The notes under the pieces are model-generated. The model saw only the letters and a program-made list of their open reading frames with translations, was not told the DNA's origin and ran no database searches. This document shows, piece by piece, positions 52,214 through 61,898 of a DNA stretch of 64,000 bases. The DNA is from Chloroflexota bacterium. Lineage in GTDB: Bacteria; Chloroflexota; Anaerolineae; B4-G1; SLSP01. Every line of letters starts with the position of its first letter. Positions within the stretch are counted from its first letter, which is position 1. A program made the translations under genes and the position numbers. The DNA lies in the NCBI GenBank assembly GCA_019873645.1, contig JAIOAX010000017.1, positions 1 to 64,000 on the forward strand, read 5' to 3'.

Positions 52214-55147
52214 ATGAGTAAACAATGGGTTTATCTAGCACGCAATGCCAAGGAAGATTACGCTAAAAACTATGGGCACGTGCCCAGCATTGATGAAATG
52301 AAGGTGCTGTTTGGCGGCAAAGGCGCCGGACTGATCGAAATGACCTCCGCCCAGGTGCCTGTTCCGCCGACGTTCACTATCACCACCGAAGCCTGTGTGG
52401 AATATATGAACACGGGCACGTTCCCGGAGGGGATGTGGGAACAGGCCCTTGAAGCCCTCAAAGATATCGAAGCGCAGACCGGCAAGAAATTCGGCGATCC
52501 TCACAATCCATTGCTGGTTTCGGTGCGTTCCGGGGCGCGCACCTCGATGCCGGGGATGATGGATACCGTCCTCAACCTGGGCCTCAACGAAGAGACTCGC
52601 GCCGCCCTGGCGCGTCTCACCGGCAACGAATGGTTCTCCTACGACGCTTATCGCCGTTTCATTACGATGTTCTCCGATATCGTGATGGGCTATTCCCGCG
52701 ATCATTTCGAGAAGAAACTGGACGAGTTGAAGGAAAAAGAAGGCGCCCAAAGCGATGCCGACGTCAGCCTGGAAGGACTCAAATGGCTGGTCGAAGAGTA
52801 CAAGCGCATGTACAAGGAGCACTTCGGCGAGGATTTCCCCACCGATCCTTACCAGCAGCTTGAAGCCGCTATTAAGGCCGTGTTCAACTCCTGGAATGGC
52901 AAACGCGCCGTAGATTATCGCATCCACGAAGGTATCCCGCATGACTGGGGTACCGCTGTCAACGTGTGCACGATGGTGTTCGGCAATATGGGCAACGACA
53001 GCGGCACCGGCGTCGCCTTCACCCGTGACCCTGCCACAGGTGAAAAAGTCTTCTACGGCGATTATTTGATCAACGCGCAGGGTGAGGATGTGGTGGCCGG
53101 TATTCGTAACACCAAACCCGTCCGCCGTATGGGTGAGGATATGCCGGAAATCTACCAGCAACTGTTGGAGATCACCCAAAACCTGGAACGCCACTACCGC
53201 GATATGCAGGACACGGAATTCACCATTGAGCGCGGCAAACTATGGATGTTGCAGACCCGCAACGGCAAGCGCACCTCGCGCGCGGCCATCAAGATCGCCG
53301 TGGATATGGCAAACGAGGGCCTCATTACCCGCGAAGAGGCCGTGATGCGCGTGACGCCCAAAGAAGTGGATACCCTCCTGCACCCGCAGTTCGATGCTAA
53401 AGACGTGGAGAAGGCCAAAGCGGAAGGCCGCTTGCTGAGCCATATTGGCGTGAATGCCTCGCCCGGCGCGGCGGTGGGGATGCTGGCCTTTGACGCCGAC
53501 ACTGCCGAGGCCTGGAAGAAGGCCGGCAAAGATGTCATCATGATCCGCCCGGAGACCAAGCCGGAAGATGTGCATGGGATGGTGGCTTCTAAGGGGATCC
53601 TCACCAGCCGCGGTGGGGCGACGGCGCATGCTGCGGTGGTGGCGCGGCAGTTTGGGATTCCGGCCGTCGTGGGCGCGCGCGACCTGGACATTGATGTCGA
53701 GGCCCGTGAAGTGCGCGTCAACGGTATGATTTTGAAGGAAGGCGATTGGGCTTCGCTGGACGGCGCAACCGCCGAAGTGTTTGCCGGAAAGATTGCGTTG
53801 ACCGAGCCGGATTTTGATAAGGAAGTTGAGCTGCGCACGTTGCTTGAATGGGCCGATGAGATCGCGGCGCGTGATGGCGTGCGGAGCTGGCCGGGCGATT
53901 ACAAAGGTTTCCCCACCCGAGGTTTGCAGGTCTGGACCAACGCCGACTATCCCAAAGATGCGCGCCGCGCGCGTCTGTACGGTGCGAAGGGCATCGGTTT
54001 GTGTCGCACCGAGCACATGTTCTTTGAACAGGAACGTCTACCTTTTGTGCAGCAGATGATCCTCAACGCCGACGCGGCCCAGGCGTTGTTCGACCGCGAG
54101 AAACGTCTGCAGACGATCCTCAACACCGGCAAGGAAGAGGGCGCAAATATCACAGATGACCGGCGCGCCGAAGTCGAGGAAGACCTGGCAGCCGTGCGCG
54201 CCGAAATCGCCGCGTCCGAGGCGGTCAAAGTTTACCGTGACGCCCTGGCGCATCTGCTCCCCTCGCAGCGTTCGGACTTCTACGGCTTGTTCGAGGCGAT
54301 GGATGGTTATCCGGTCATCATTCGCCTGATTGATCCACCGCTGCATGAATTCCTGCCGGGCCAGGCCGAACTGATTGCGCGCGTGACCCTTATGGAGGCC
54401 AAGGGGCTGACGGAGATGGTGGATGATAAGGGCGTCGTCCATTACCTTGAAGAGGAAAAAATGCTCCTGGCGGCGGTGGAGAAGATGCACGAAGCCAACC
54501 CGATGATGGGCCTGCGCGGTATTCGTCTGGGCATCACTTACCCCGACATCACCAAGATGCAGGTACGCGCCATCTTCGAGGCGGCCTGTGACGCGACCCT
54601 CAAGGGCATTGCGGTGCACCCGGAGGTGATGATCCCCTTGACCGGCCACGTGAATGAGCTGGCCGTCGTCCAGGAGGAACTGGAAGCTGTCGCCAAGCAG
54701 GTCATGGCCGAGAAGGGCGTCCAGGTTGATTACAAGTTCGGGACGATGATCGAAATCCCGCGCGCAGCGTTGACCTCGTCCGAGATTGCCCGGTACGCAC
54801 AGTTCTACTCTTTCGGCACCAACGACTTGACGCAGATGACCTACGGCTACAGCCGTGATGATGCCGAGCGGCGCTTCCTGGCGAAGTATGTCGAGACCGG
54901 CATCTTGCCCAACAACCCGTTCCAGCAGTTGGACCGCGACGGCGTGGGCAAGCTGATGCAGATGTGTGTGCGCGACGGTCGGCAGACGCGCCCGGGTCTG
55001 GAGTGCGGCATCTGCGGTGAGCATGGCGGCGATCCTTCGTCTATCGAGTTCTGCCACCTGGTGGGTTTGAACTACGTTTCCTGCTCACCGTTCCGTGTGC
55101 CGGTCGCGCGCCTGGCGGCGGCGCAGGCCGTTCTCAAGCACAGCTAA
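52214..55147 (+). CDS. ppdK: Pyruvate, phosphate dikinase
   Basis: Interconverts pyruvate, ATP and phosphate with phosphoenolpyruvate, AMP and pyrophosphate, in glycolysis or gluconeogenesis. At 977 residues it is longer than the usual 870-910. The ATP-grasp domain has VSVRSGARTSMPGMMDTVLN. The phosphohistidine domain carries LTSRGGATAHAAVVARQFG, with GGATAH instead of the usual GGMTSH but both Thr and His kept. The PEP domain has MFFEQERLPFVQQMIL, SFGTNDLTQMTYGYSRDDAE and the catalytic Cys in LECGICGEHGGDP. The extra length is mainly a helical insert at about 625-675, between MILNADAAQALFDRE and LLPSQRSDFYGLFEAM. ATG at 52214 after GGGGAGG. Confidence 0.95.
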   Translation: MSKQWVYLARNAKEDYAKNYGHVPSIDEMKVLFGGKGAGLIEMTSAQVPVPPTFTITTEACVEYMNTGTFPEGMWEQALEALKDIEAQTGKKFGDPHNPLLVSVRSGARTSMPGMMDTVLNLGLNEETRAALARLTGNEWFSYDAYRRFITMFSDIVMGYSRDHFEKKLDELKEKEGAQSDADVSLEGLKWLVEEYKRMYKEHFGEDFPTDPYQQLEAAIKAVFNSWNGKRAVDYRIHEGIPHDWGTAVNVCTMVFGNMGNDSGTGVAFTRDPATGEKVFYGDYLINAQGEDVVAGIRNTKPVRRMGEDMPEIYQQLLEITQNLERHYRDMQDTEFTIERGKLWMLQTRNGKRTSRAAIKIAVDMANEGLITREEAVMRVTPKEVDTLLHPQFDAKDVEKAKAEGRLLSHIGVNASPGAAVGMLAFDADTAEAWKKAGKDVIMIRPETKPEDVHGMVASKGILTSRGGATAHAAVVARQFGIPAVVGARDLDIDVEAREVRVNGMILKEGDWASLDGATAEVFAGKIALTEPDFDKEVELRTLLEWADEIAARDGVRSWPGDYKGFPTRGLQVWTNADYPKDARRARLYGAKGIGLCRTEHMFFEQERLPFVQQMILNADAAQALFDREKRLQTILNTGKEEGANITDDRRAEVEEDLAAVRAEIAASEAVKVYRDALAHLLPSQRSDFYGLFEAMDGYPVIIRLIDPPLHEFLPGQAELIARVTLMEAKGLTEMVDDKGVVHYLEEEKMLLAAVEKMHEANPMMGLRGIRLGITYPDITKMQVRAIFEAACDATLKGIAVHPEVMIPLTGHVNELAVVQEELEAVAKQVMAEKGVQVDYKFGTMIEIPRAALTSSEIARYAQFYSFGTNDLTQMTYGYSRDDAERRFLAKYVETGILPNNPFQQLDRDGVGKLMQMCVRDGRQTRPGLECGICGEHGGDPSSIEFCHLVGLNYVSCSPFRVPVARLAAAQAVLKHS

Positions 55148-55215
55148 GTCGCGGAACGCTTGATTGGCTCAAGACAAGCAGCGCTCTGAGATAGGGCGCT
55201 GCTTGTTGTTCTCTT

Positions 55216-55288
55216 GGAAAGGGATTCGGGACTAGGGATTAGGGGTGAGACAGTGTCCTGATCCTCAATCCCCAATCCCTATTTTGTT
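55216..55288. repeat. GGGATTAGGGG-type inverted repeat
   Basis: AGGGATTCGGGACTAGGGATT on the left (one base trimmed here: GGGATTCGGGACTAGGGAT) pairs loosely with ATCCTCAATCCCCAATCCC on the right, ending at AAGGAG of the HD gene. Confidence 0.55.
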
Positions 55289-55300
55289 AAGGAGATGCGC

Positions 55301-55909
55301 ATGGCCGAGCCGGATTGGGAAGGGGCGAAAGTGTATGTATTCACATTGCTAGAGCGGGGGCTGGCTTCTGACCTGTATTATCACGGCATTCATCACACCC
55401 GCGACGATGTGCTGCCGGCGGTGGAACGTTTGGCGGCGCTTGCGAGTGTGGGCGACACCAACTTGCTGCTGTTGCGCACGGCGGCCTTGTATCATGATAC
55501 CGGCTACATCGAGCAATACACAAACAATGAACCTGTGGGGGCGCGCATCGCCCAGGAGACACTGGTGAATTTCGGTTATTCTCCTGACCAGGTTGAGATT
55601 ATCGTCCAGATGATCCTGGCGACGCGGATGCCCCAAACGCCACAAAATTTCCTGGAAGCTCTGCTCTGCGACGCCGACCTCGATTCCCTGGGGCGCGAGG
55701 ATTACCTCGAAACCAGCCTTAACCTGCGCGCGGAGCTGGCCGTATACGGCACGCCGATCCCGCTTCAGGTGTGGTATCGGCGACAGTTGAATTTTCTATC
55801 GTCACATACTTATTTTACCGAAGTCGCACGCACGCTGCGCGACGCCGGAAAACAGGCGAATATCCGGCTGCTCAAAGAGCTGCTTGCGGCCTTGGACCCT
55901 CAACCTTGA
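55301..55909 (+). CDS. HD-domain phosphohydrolase
   Basis: A 202-residue all-helical HD-superfamily metal-dependent phosphohydrolase. Metal ligands are HGIHHTRDDVLP (first His), TAALYHDTGYIEQY (HD pair) and LLCDADLDSLG (last Asp). The substrate is unknown; the family includes nucleotide and cyclic-nucleotide hydrolases. The second of two close ATGs (55301) is best spaced from AAGGAG. The gene ends overlapping the tail of the convergent kinase gene by 10 bp, with no terminator between them. Confidence 0.82.
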   Translation: MAEPDWEGAKVYVFTLLERGLASDLYYHGIHHTRDDVLPAVERLAALASVGDTNLLLLRTAALYHDTGYIEQYTNNEPVGARIAQETLVNFGYSPDQVEIIVQMILATRMPQTPQNFLEALLCDADLDSLGREDYLETSLNLRAELAVYGTPIPLQVWYRRQLNFLSSHTYFTEVARTLRDAGKQANIRLLKELLAALDPQP

Positions 55910-57150
55910 AGCGGCAACGTGAACATGAATTTGCTGCCGATGCCGTTGTCGCCGGTTTCCACCCAGATCTCGCCTCCATGTGCGCGGACGACCAGATAAC
56001 AGAAACGTAACCCCAATCCAAATCCCTGGCGGCGACGCTCCGTGCCGGATATTTGTACAAAACGGTCGAAGATGTGTCCCCGTTCTTCCGGTGGAATCCC
56101 TGGCCCGGTGTCGTTGACGCTCACAACGACACGTTCATTTTGCAGCGCAACGGCAATGGTGATGTCGCCGTGGGGGGCATATTTGAGCGCGTTGTCCATC
56201 AGATTGTACAGCACCCGCTCGAGCAGCTCTGCGTCTATTAACAGGGGCGGTAAGTCAGGGGCAACGTGGGTGAGCAATCTGGCATTGCGCTGCGTTGCCA
56301 ACGGCGTCAATGCGACGACGGCTTTGTGGATCAAGCCAGCTAAATCCGTCGGTTGTGGATTCAAAGGCATTTCTCCGGCTTCTAACCGCGATGTGTCGAG
56401 CAACGTGTCAATCAGACGACGCATACGACTGTAGGCTGAACGTCCTACCTCAAGGAGTTGTTGATTTTCGGCGCGCACTTCCGGCGGCATTGTCACTTCA
56501 AGCATCTCAAGAACGTTGATGAGGATGTTGAGCGGGTTGCGCAGGTCGTGGACGATGAGGTCCACCGTCTCCTGACGCATCTGCTGGATGGCGAGCAGTT
56601 CTTCTTCCCTGGTTTTGAGGTCCGAAATCTGCTTTGTTAATTGACAGCCGGTCCGGGTTGTGGTGTCGCGGATGGTATCGGCGGTGCGCAATCGCGCGCT
56701 GAGGATGGCCATGATGTCGGTACTGGCAGAGGGACTTTCGCTGAGCAGGCGCACAAAGTCGTCCTGATGGATTTGGAGCAATCGCAAATCCGTCAGAGCG
56801 ATGACCGACGCCGAGCGCGGTTGATTTTCGAGCAGCGCCATTTCTCCCAGAATGTCCCCCGGCCCACGAAAGCCCAGAATGGTGGGTGATTCCAGGGTTC
56901 CCTTCATAACAAGAGCACGTCCAGACCACACCAGGTAGGCGATGTTACCTGGGTCACCTTCCCGGAAGATCACCTCGCCGGGCGCGAAGATGTGTTCGGT
57001 CATCGTCTGCGTCAGCGCCGCGCGGGTTTCGTGGGGTATCAGACGTAAGAGGTGCGTATTCTCCTCTGTCACCGTGGGGGTATCTACTGCCTCGGCGTGA
57101 GTGGATAATAAATGCTCAAGTTCTGCTGGTGTGAGTTTGTCCGGCAACAT
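55900..57150 (-). CDS. Cyclic-nucleotide-binding-domain histidine kinase
   Basis: A 416-residue soluble kinase. Residues about 50-165 form a CRP-like cyclic nucleotide-binding domain (FAPGEVIFREGDPGNIAYLV; GPGDILGEMALLENQPRSAS, where GEMALLENQPRSA resembles the phosphate-binding cassette). A coiled coil leads to HisKA with phospho-His in VDLIVHDLRNPLNIL, then HATPase boxes VNDTGPGIPPEE and GFGLGLRFCYLVV. It could join cAMP or cGMP level to phosphotransfer. Next to it, transcribed in the same direction from upstream, is a protein with cyclase-homology domains. ATG after CAGGGAGACG. Confidence 0.88.
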   Translation of the reverse strand: MLPDKLTPAELEHLLSTHAEAVDTPTVTEENTHLLRLIPHETRAALTQTMTEHIFAPGEVIFREGDPGNIAYLVWSGRALVMKGTLESPTILGFRGPGDILGEMALLENQPRSASVIALTDLRLLQIHQDDFVRLLSESPSASTDIMAILSARLRTADTIRDTTTRTGCQLTKQISDLKTREEELLAIQQMRQETVDLIVHDLRNPLNILINVLEMLEVTMPPEVRAENQQLLEVGRSAYSRMRRLIDTLLDTSRLEAGEMPLNPQPTDLAGLIHKAVVALTPLATQRNARLLTHVAPDLPPLLIDAELLERVLYNLMDNALKYAPHGDITIAVALQNERVVVSVNDTGPGIPPEERGHIFDRFVQISGTERRRQGFGLGLRFCYLVVRAHGGEIWVETGDNGIGSKFMFTLPLQG

Positions 57151-57159
57151 GATCGTCTC

Positions 57160-57205
57160 CCTGGAAAGGCGTTGGAACGTTTGAACGTTAGCACGTTAGA
57201 AGGTT
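57160..57205. repeat. AACGTT cluster upstream of the histidine kinase
   Basis: On the minus strand, CTAACGTGCTAACGTTCAAA, then CGTTCCAACGCC, runs into TTTCCAGGGAG. The layout matches 42658-42692. Confidence 0.6.
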
Positions 57206-57242
57206 AGTACGGTTAAGTTGACAGAATTTTTGCTCCGTGTGC

Positions 57243-60200
57243 TCAGGGTGTTGTCTGCGCCAGGCGCGCGTTGATCTCCTGGTTGACCCTCACATTTTCC
57301 AGGAAAATTTTGCGATCTGCGGGGTCTTGCAGCCGGTTGGCCTGCGCCTGCATCTCATCATAAGCGGCTTGCAGGAAGGTAGCGGCTTCCGGCGAACCGA
57401 GCGCTGTGAGCACGACGGCATGGTTTAAGGCGATCTTTTGCGCCTCTTCGACATCCTTCTGCCGCGCCAACAGCGTCACCGCGCGCTGTGAGGCTTCCAA
57501 TGCCTCTTCCAGTTTTCCCTGTCCCAGGTAAGCGCGGCCCAGATACGACAGGTTTTCGATAATTTCCGCTTTGAGCACCAGTTTTTCATTCAGATCGAGC
57601 GCTTGCTTCAGGTGCTCTTCGGCTTCTGTCCATTGTTCGCGGCGCAAGGCCAACAGCCCCATCCCCTGGTGATAGTAGCTGATGAGGCGGGCATTGTTGG
57701 GCACCTGGTCCCATAGGGTGTGGCAGGCCTGCAACGCTGCTTCGGCCAGCGCGTCGCGTCCCTGGTCAAGGTAGATCATGGCTATATAGAAGTGGGCAAA
57801 ACCCTGACCGGTGAGGTCGTTGTTTTGACGCTTCAGCGCCAGGGACTTCTCAAAGGTATCCGGGGCGCGCGTATAAGCGCCCATGCGCCATTGCACACGC
57901 GCCAGGTTGGTCAGGTGAATCCCCGCCTGGAAGGTATCGCCCCGCGACTCGGCCAGTTCGAGCGCCCGCGTGTGTTGGCGGATGGCCTCGTCGTAGTGGG
58001 CTTGCTTGAGCGCCACCATGCCGATGTACATCACGCTCCAGCCGAGGTTGGCGAGGTCGCCGTTGGCTTCGTACAGGGCCGCAGCGCTTTCCAGGGCCGT
58101 TTTCGCCTGTTCGTAATTGCCGATCTCGTAGGCGATGACGCCGATTTGATACAAGGCGTTGGCCTGTCCGGCCTGGTCGCCGAGTTTCTTTTGATGTTCC
58201 AGCAAGTCGTGATAACGTTCGATGGCGGTCAGGTTGGCATACTCATCGCGGGCGCGTTTGGCGGCCATTTCAAGGTACTTGATGGCGTTCTCATCGTCGT
58301 CGCTGCGATGGTAATGATGTGCCAGGATGTCGCAGTGCTGTTCGAGCTTGTCGGCGTAGAGTGTCTCCAGCGTTCTGGCAATTTCAAGATGGAACTCGCG
58401 GCGATGTCTGGAAAGCAGACTGTTGTAGGCGGCTTCGTGGATCAGGGTATCGGGGAAGATGTAATCCGCGTCGGGAGCGTTTTCGGGACGCAACAGGCCA
58501 TCGCGTTCCAACTGCGCCAGCCAGGCGTCAAGTTGTTCATCGGCCTTCGCCAGCTCGCGGAATACCGCCAATTGGAATTGCCGCCCGATCACGGCCGCTT
58601 TTTGTAGCGCCTGGCGGCTGTCCTCGGTCAGCCGATCAATGCGCGCGGCAATCGCGGCCTGCAAGGTATTCGGCACCTGAAGTCTGGTGGTCTTGCTCGG
58701 GTCCACTTTCCACAGGCCGGGATGTTCTGCATCCTGGTAGACCGCGCCGCTGTCAATCAAACTGCGGACGACTTCTTCCAGGTAGAAAGGATTGCCGGCC
58801 GCCTTGTCCAGGATTTGTTCAACGATCAGCGGGTCGAACTCCGCGCCGGGCAGGAGCGCTTCCAGGAGCCGCTCCGCATCGGCTCTGGAGAGCGGCGTGA
58901 GCGTGATTTCGGTGTAACGATGCGGATAACCGTTGGCGGCGGCGTCGCGCAACTGCCAGCAGCCTTTATCGCGCAGCACCCGGAAGTTGAAAATGAACAT
59001 AATCGCGGCGTAATCGGCGGCCTCGAGAAGATTCTCAAACAGCGCCAGCGAAGCCTCATCGGCCCAATGCAGATCATCCAGGGCGATGACCATAGGATGC
59101 TGGCGCGCCAGGCCGGTGAAGAACTTCGTCGCGGCCCAAAAGGCCTGTTTCTGACGGATTTTGGGCGCCATTTCCTTAACCCAGGCCCATTCTTCGCCGA
59201 GTTCCAGCCCCATAATGTGCGCCAGGAAGGGGATGGCGTCCATCGCTTCATCCTTCATCAACGTTTCGCCATGTTCCCATAAGGCATAGAGAATGTCTTC
59301 CTCGCTGGCGTCGGGGGCCAACCGCAAAGCCGCGCGTAACACTTGCGCCGCCAGCCAGTAGCTCATTGGCTCGCTGAAGGACATCGCCTGACCTTCTACC
59401 CAGACGAGGTCGGCGGCGTTCTCTTGCGCGAGCAACCAGGCTTTCAGGTCACGCTTGAGGCGGGATTTACCCAGGCCGCTGTCGCCCAACAAGGTGATGA
59501 TCTGCCCGCGTCGGTTGCGCAGCAGGTCGCCAGCGCGTTCCTGGAGCGTCTTGAACGCCGTATCCCGGCCGATGAGCGGCGCGGCCGCGCCCCCCAGCCC
59601 ACGCGTCGCCCCGATCTCCGCGCGTCTTCCTAACACTTCGTAGGTGGGGATGACGATCTGTTTGCCCTTGACGCGCAGGTCAAAGCGGTCGCTGAGATTA
59701 AAGTAAGCGCGCGCATGCTCGGCGGTTTTGTTGCTGATGTAGATGCTGCCCCACTTGGCATAGGACATTAAACGCGCTGCCATGTTGATATCGTCGCCCA
59801 TCAACGTATATTCCTGGCGCAGGTCCAGCGCCCCGGCATTGCCCGAAAAGAGGAACCCGCTGTTGATACCGATGCGCTGTTCAAATCGGAAGACGCCGAC
59901 CGGCGTGCGCAGCGCCGCAAAGCGTTTGCGCACGATCTGTTGCATATCCAGCGCCGCGTAGACGGCGAGCACCGGGTCATCATCGTGGGCGATGGGCGCG
60001 CCGAAGAAGATGACCAGCCGGTCGCCGATGGCGTACTGATCCATACGCGCCAACGTGCCGCCGTAGCCTCTTACGACATCCACCATAGCTGTGTAGTAAT
60101 CGTTAAGATGTTTGGTGATGAGGTCAGGGTAGGCGTCGCCCAGTTTGTTGATCAGATCGCTCATCCCTTTATAGTTGACGAACATGGAAGTGACCGGGCG

Positions 60201-61538
60201 GTATTCCGGGACAATCCGCGGGTCGCCGGGATTGTCTTTGATGCGGGCGACGAGTTCATCGGCCAGGTAAGGGGTGAGCTGATCCAGACGCTGCACCAGG
60301 TAGGCGATCTGCTGCTGTAAATCGCCTTCTGGCGGCTCCTGCCAGACCGTGTGCCCCAGCGCGCTGAGGTCGGCCGGCGGCGCGGCAACAAGCCTGACGT
60401 ATGCCTCGTCCGGCTCTTTGGTGACCGGGGCCACCGTAATCAAGTCGCCGAGAAGGGCGTAGGTGCTTTGGGTCATCGCGGCTTCGCCGGGATTGGCATG
60501 CCCTTCGGCTTCTTCCGCCAGGTTGACGGTAGTGCCGGTGGTGACGTAAGCCATGAGGCCGTTGCTGTCGTTGTGGCGCGGGTTGGGCGGGACGCCGATG
60601 TGCGCTGCGAAGTACGGCCCGGCGGAGATGCCACACTTGATTTGCAGCGCGCGCTTTTGCCCGGCGGCTTCGATGGCGGCAAATTGGTCTTGCTTCATCA
60701 CTTCCAGCATTGCCAATGCCGTCTGGCAAGCCTTGAGGGCGCCGGCGCGCATTTCGTCATCGTCTTGGGCCGGGAAAACGCCCAGCAGTGCGTCGCCGCC
60801 GAATTTGAGCAGCACGCCGCCGTGGTCAAAGAGCACGCGCACCAGCTCGGTGAACAGGTGGTCCACGATTTCGGCGATGCGCTCCGCGCCGTCCTCGGCA
60901 TCTTTGAGGGCCTCGGAGAGCGGGGTGAAGCCGGAAACGTCGCCGAAGATGAATACGCCGCGTTCTATCCCGCCGCGCGGCACACCGACAGGCTGGGGAT
61001 GCATCCACACGGGCTGCGGCAGATAGGTTTTCACCGTCCTGAGCAGACTTGCCAGATGGTCGCGTATAGCGATGAAGTCACGCTCTTTGGGCCGGCGTTC
61101 CAGCGGTTCGTAGAGGGCGGCAGGAAGGTAGGGTTGCAGCGCCGGGCGCAGTTCTTCGAGCGGGCGCGCTTCAGGAAGCGGCAGACTGACGGTAGGCGCA
61201 GGTGTCGCCGCCGGTGCGGGTGGGGGGATGGCAGCCGGCGGTATGACGGGTGACGCCGCCGGTGGAGTTACCGGTGTCATGACCGGTTGTGGTGCAGGCA
61301 CAATCGCCGGTTGCGGCGGCTGAACCGGCATTGCAGGCGCCATAGCGGGTTGCGGTTGCCCCACAGCGACGCCGCCGGCCTGGCTCACGAACGCGCCGCA
61401 GTGCGTGCAATAACGCGCCTGTGGCGGGAGCAGGGTATGGCACACGCTACACACAGTGCCGACGACCAGCTGCAGGCCGCACCCCATACAAAAGCGCGCC
61501 TGCGTCGGATTGATGGTTCCACATACAGGACATGGCAT
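57243..61538 (-). CDS. Double zinc-ribbon / tandem cyclase-homology / AAA ATPase / TPR protein
   Basis: A 1431-residue soluble protein. Two zinc ribbons (CPVCGTINPTQARFCMGCG; CSVCHTLLPPQARYCTHCG) are followed by a Pro/Ala-rich linker to about 130. Two class III nucleotidyl cyclase homology domains follow. In the first, both metal sites look intact (FIFGDVSGFTPLSEAL; KFGGDALLGVFP). In the second, the first metal Asp is Asn (SMFVNYKGMSDLI) although AIGDRLVIFFGAP is kept. Next is a STAND-like AAA module (LLGDSGLGKSRLKRDL, VIALDDLHWADEASLAL), then about ten TPRs (YQIGVIAYEIGNYEQAKTAL type). This is the cyclase/ATPase/TPR signalling giant common in Chloroflexota. Start at 61538, after AAAGGGGAT. 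No partner is known; the CNB-kinase gene downstream is suggestive. Confidence 0.88.
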   Translation of the reverse strand: MPCPVCGTINPTQARFCMGCGLQLVVGTVCSVCHTLLPPQARYCTHCGAFVSQAGGVAVGQPQPAMAPAMPVQPPQPAIVPAPQPVMTPVTPPAASPVIPPAAIPPPAPAATPAPTVSLPLPEARPLEELRPALQPYLPAALYEPLERRPKERDFIAIRDHLASLLRTVKTYLPQPVWMHPQPVGVPRGGIERGVFIFGDVSGFTPLSEALKDAEDGAERIAEIVDHLFTELVRVLFDHGGVLLKFGGDALLGVFPAQDDDEMRAGALKACQTALAMLEVMKQDQFAAIEAAGQKRALQIKCGISAGPYFAAHIGVPPNPRHNDSNGLMAYVTTGTTVNLAEEAEGHANPGEAAMTQSTYALLGDLITVAPVTKEPDEAYVRLVAAPPADLSALGHTVWQEPPEGDLQQQIAYLVQRLDQLTPYLADELVARIKDNPGDPRIVPEYRPVTSMFVNYKGMSDLINKLGDAYPDLITKHLNDYYTAMVDVVRGYGGTLARMDQYAIGDRLVIFFGAPIAHDDDPVLAVYAALDMQQIVRKRFAALRTPVGVFRFEQRIGINSGFLFSGNAGALDLRQEYTLMGDDINMAARLMSYAKWGSIYISNKTAEHARAYFNLSDRFDLRVKGKQIVIPTYEVLGRRAEIGATRGLGGAAAPLIGRDTAFKTLQERAGDLLRNRRGQIITLLGDSGLGKSRLKRDLKAWLLAQENAADLVWVEGQAMSFSEPMSYWLAAQVLRAALRLAPDASEEDILYALWEHGETLMKDEAMDAIPFLAHIMGLELGEEWAWVKEMAPKIRQKQAFWAATKFFTGLARQHPMVIALDDLHWADEASLALFENLLEAADYAAIMFIFNFRVLRDKGCWQLRDAAANGYPHRYTEITLTPLSRADAERLLEALLPGAEFDPLIVEQILDKAAGNPFYLEEVVRSLIDSGAVYQDAEHPGLWKVDPSKTTRLQVPNTLQAAIAARIDRLTEDSRQALQKAAVIGRQFQLAVFRELAKADEQLDAWLAQLERDGLLRPENAPDADYIFPDTLIHEAAYNSLLSRHRREFHLEIARTLETLYADKLEQHCDILAHHYHRSDDDENAIKYLEMAAKRARDEYANLTAIERYHDLLEHQKKLGDQAGQANALYQIGVIAYEIGNYEQAKTALESAAALYEANGDLANLGWSVMYIGMVALKQAHYDEAIRQHTRALELAESRGDTFQAGIHLTNLARVQWRMGAYTRAPDTFEKSLALKRQNNDLTGQGFAHFYIAMIYLDQGRDALAEAALQACHTLWDQVPNNARLISYYHQGMGLLALRREQWTEAEEHLKQALDLNEKLVLKAEIIENLSYLGRAYLGQGKLEEALEASQRAVTLLARQKDVEEAQKIALNHAVVLTALGSPEAATFLQAAYDEMQAQANRLQDPADRKIFLENVRVNQEINARLAQTTP

Positions 61539-61618
61539 AGTGAAATCCCCTTTCAATATACTTCATTGCCACAGCGGCGGTTTGGGATCATATTTGCCAT
61601 TCCAAATATATCCCTTTA

Positions 61619-61801
61619 TCAAGAAGCCCAAAGCTCGTCTTCTGGCAGAGCCGTGTAACCACGCTCTGCAAAGAAATCGTTCATAAGTGCTGATTCCACT
61701 TGCGGAAATTCTTTGCGAAAACTGGATGCCAATTGAGAAATGAGCTGGGGGGCTAACTCGTAAGCGAATTTGCCGCACAGACATTTTTCATTAAAGAACA
61801 T
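61619..61801 (-). CDS. Small uncharacterised protein, doubtful
   Basis: A possible 60-residue protein (MFFNEKCLCGKFAYELAPQL... ending TALPEDELWAS, abbreviated). Its composition looks protein-like, but there is no Shine-Dalgarno, no recognised family, and a competing overlapping frame. It lies just downstream of the HEPN toxin-like gene and may be a fragment of a decayed gene. Confidence 0.3.
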   Translation of the reverse strand: MFFNEKCLCGKFAYELAPQLISQLASSFRKEFPQVESALMNDFFAERGYTALPEDELWAS

Positions 61802-61898
61802 TGAAAATGGGAGTCAACTTGACTCTGGCGCGATCTGCTCCAAAAATGCAGCAAAAGCAATTAACTCAGTGCGCAGCCGATCCCATAAAAGGGGACAA

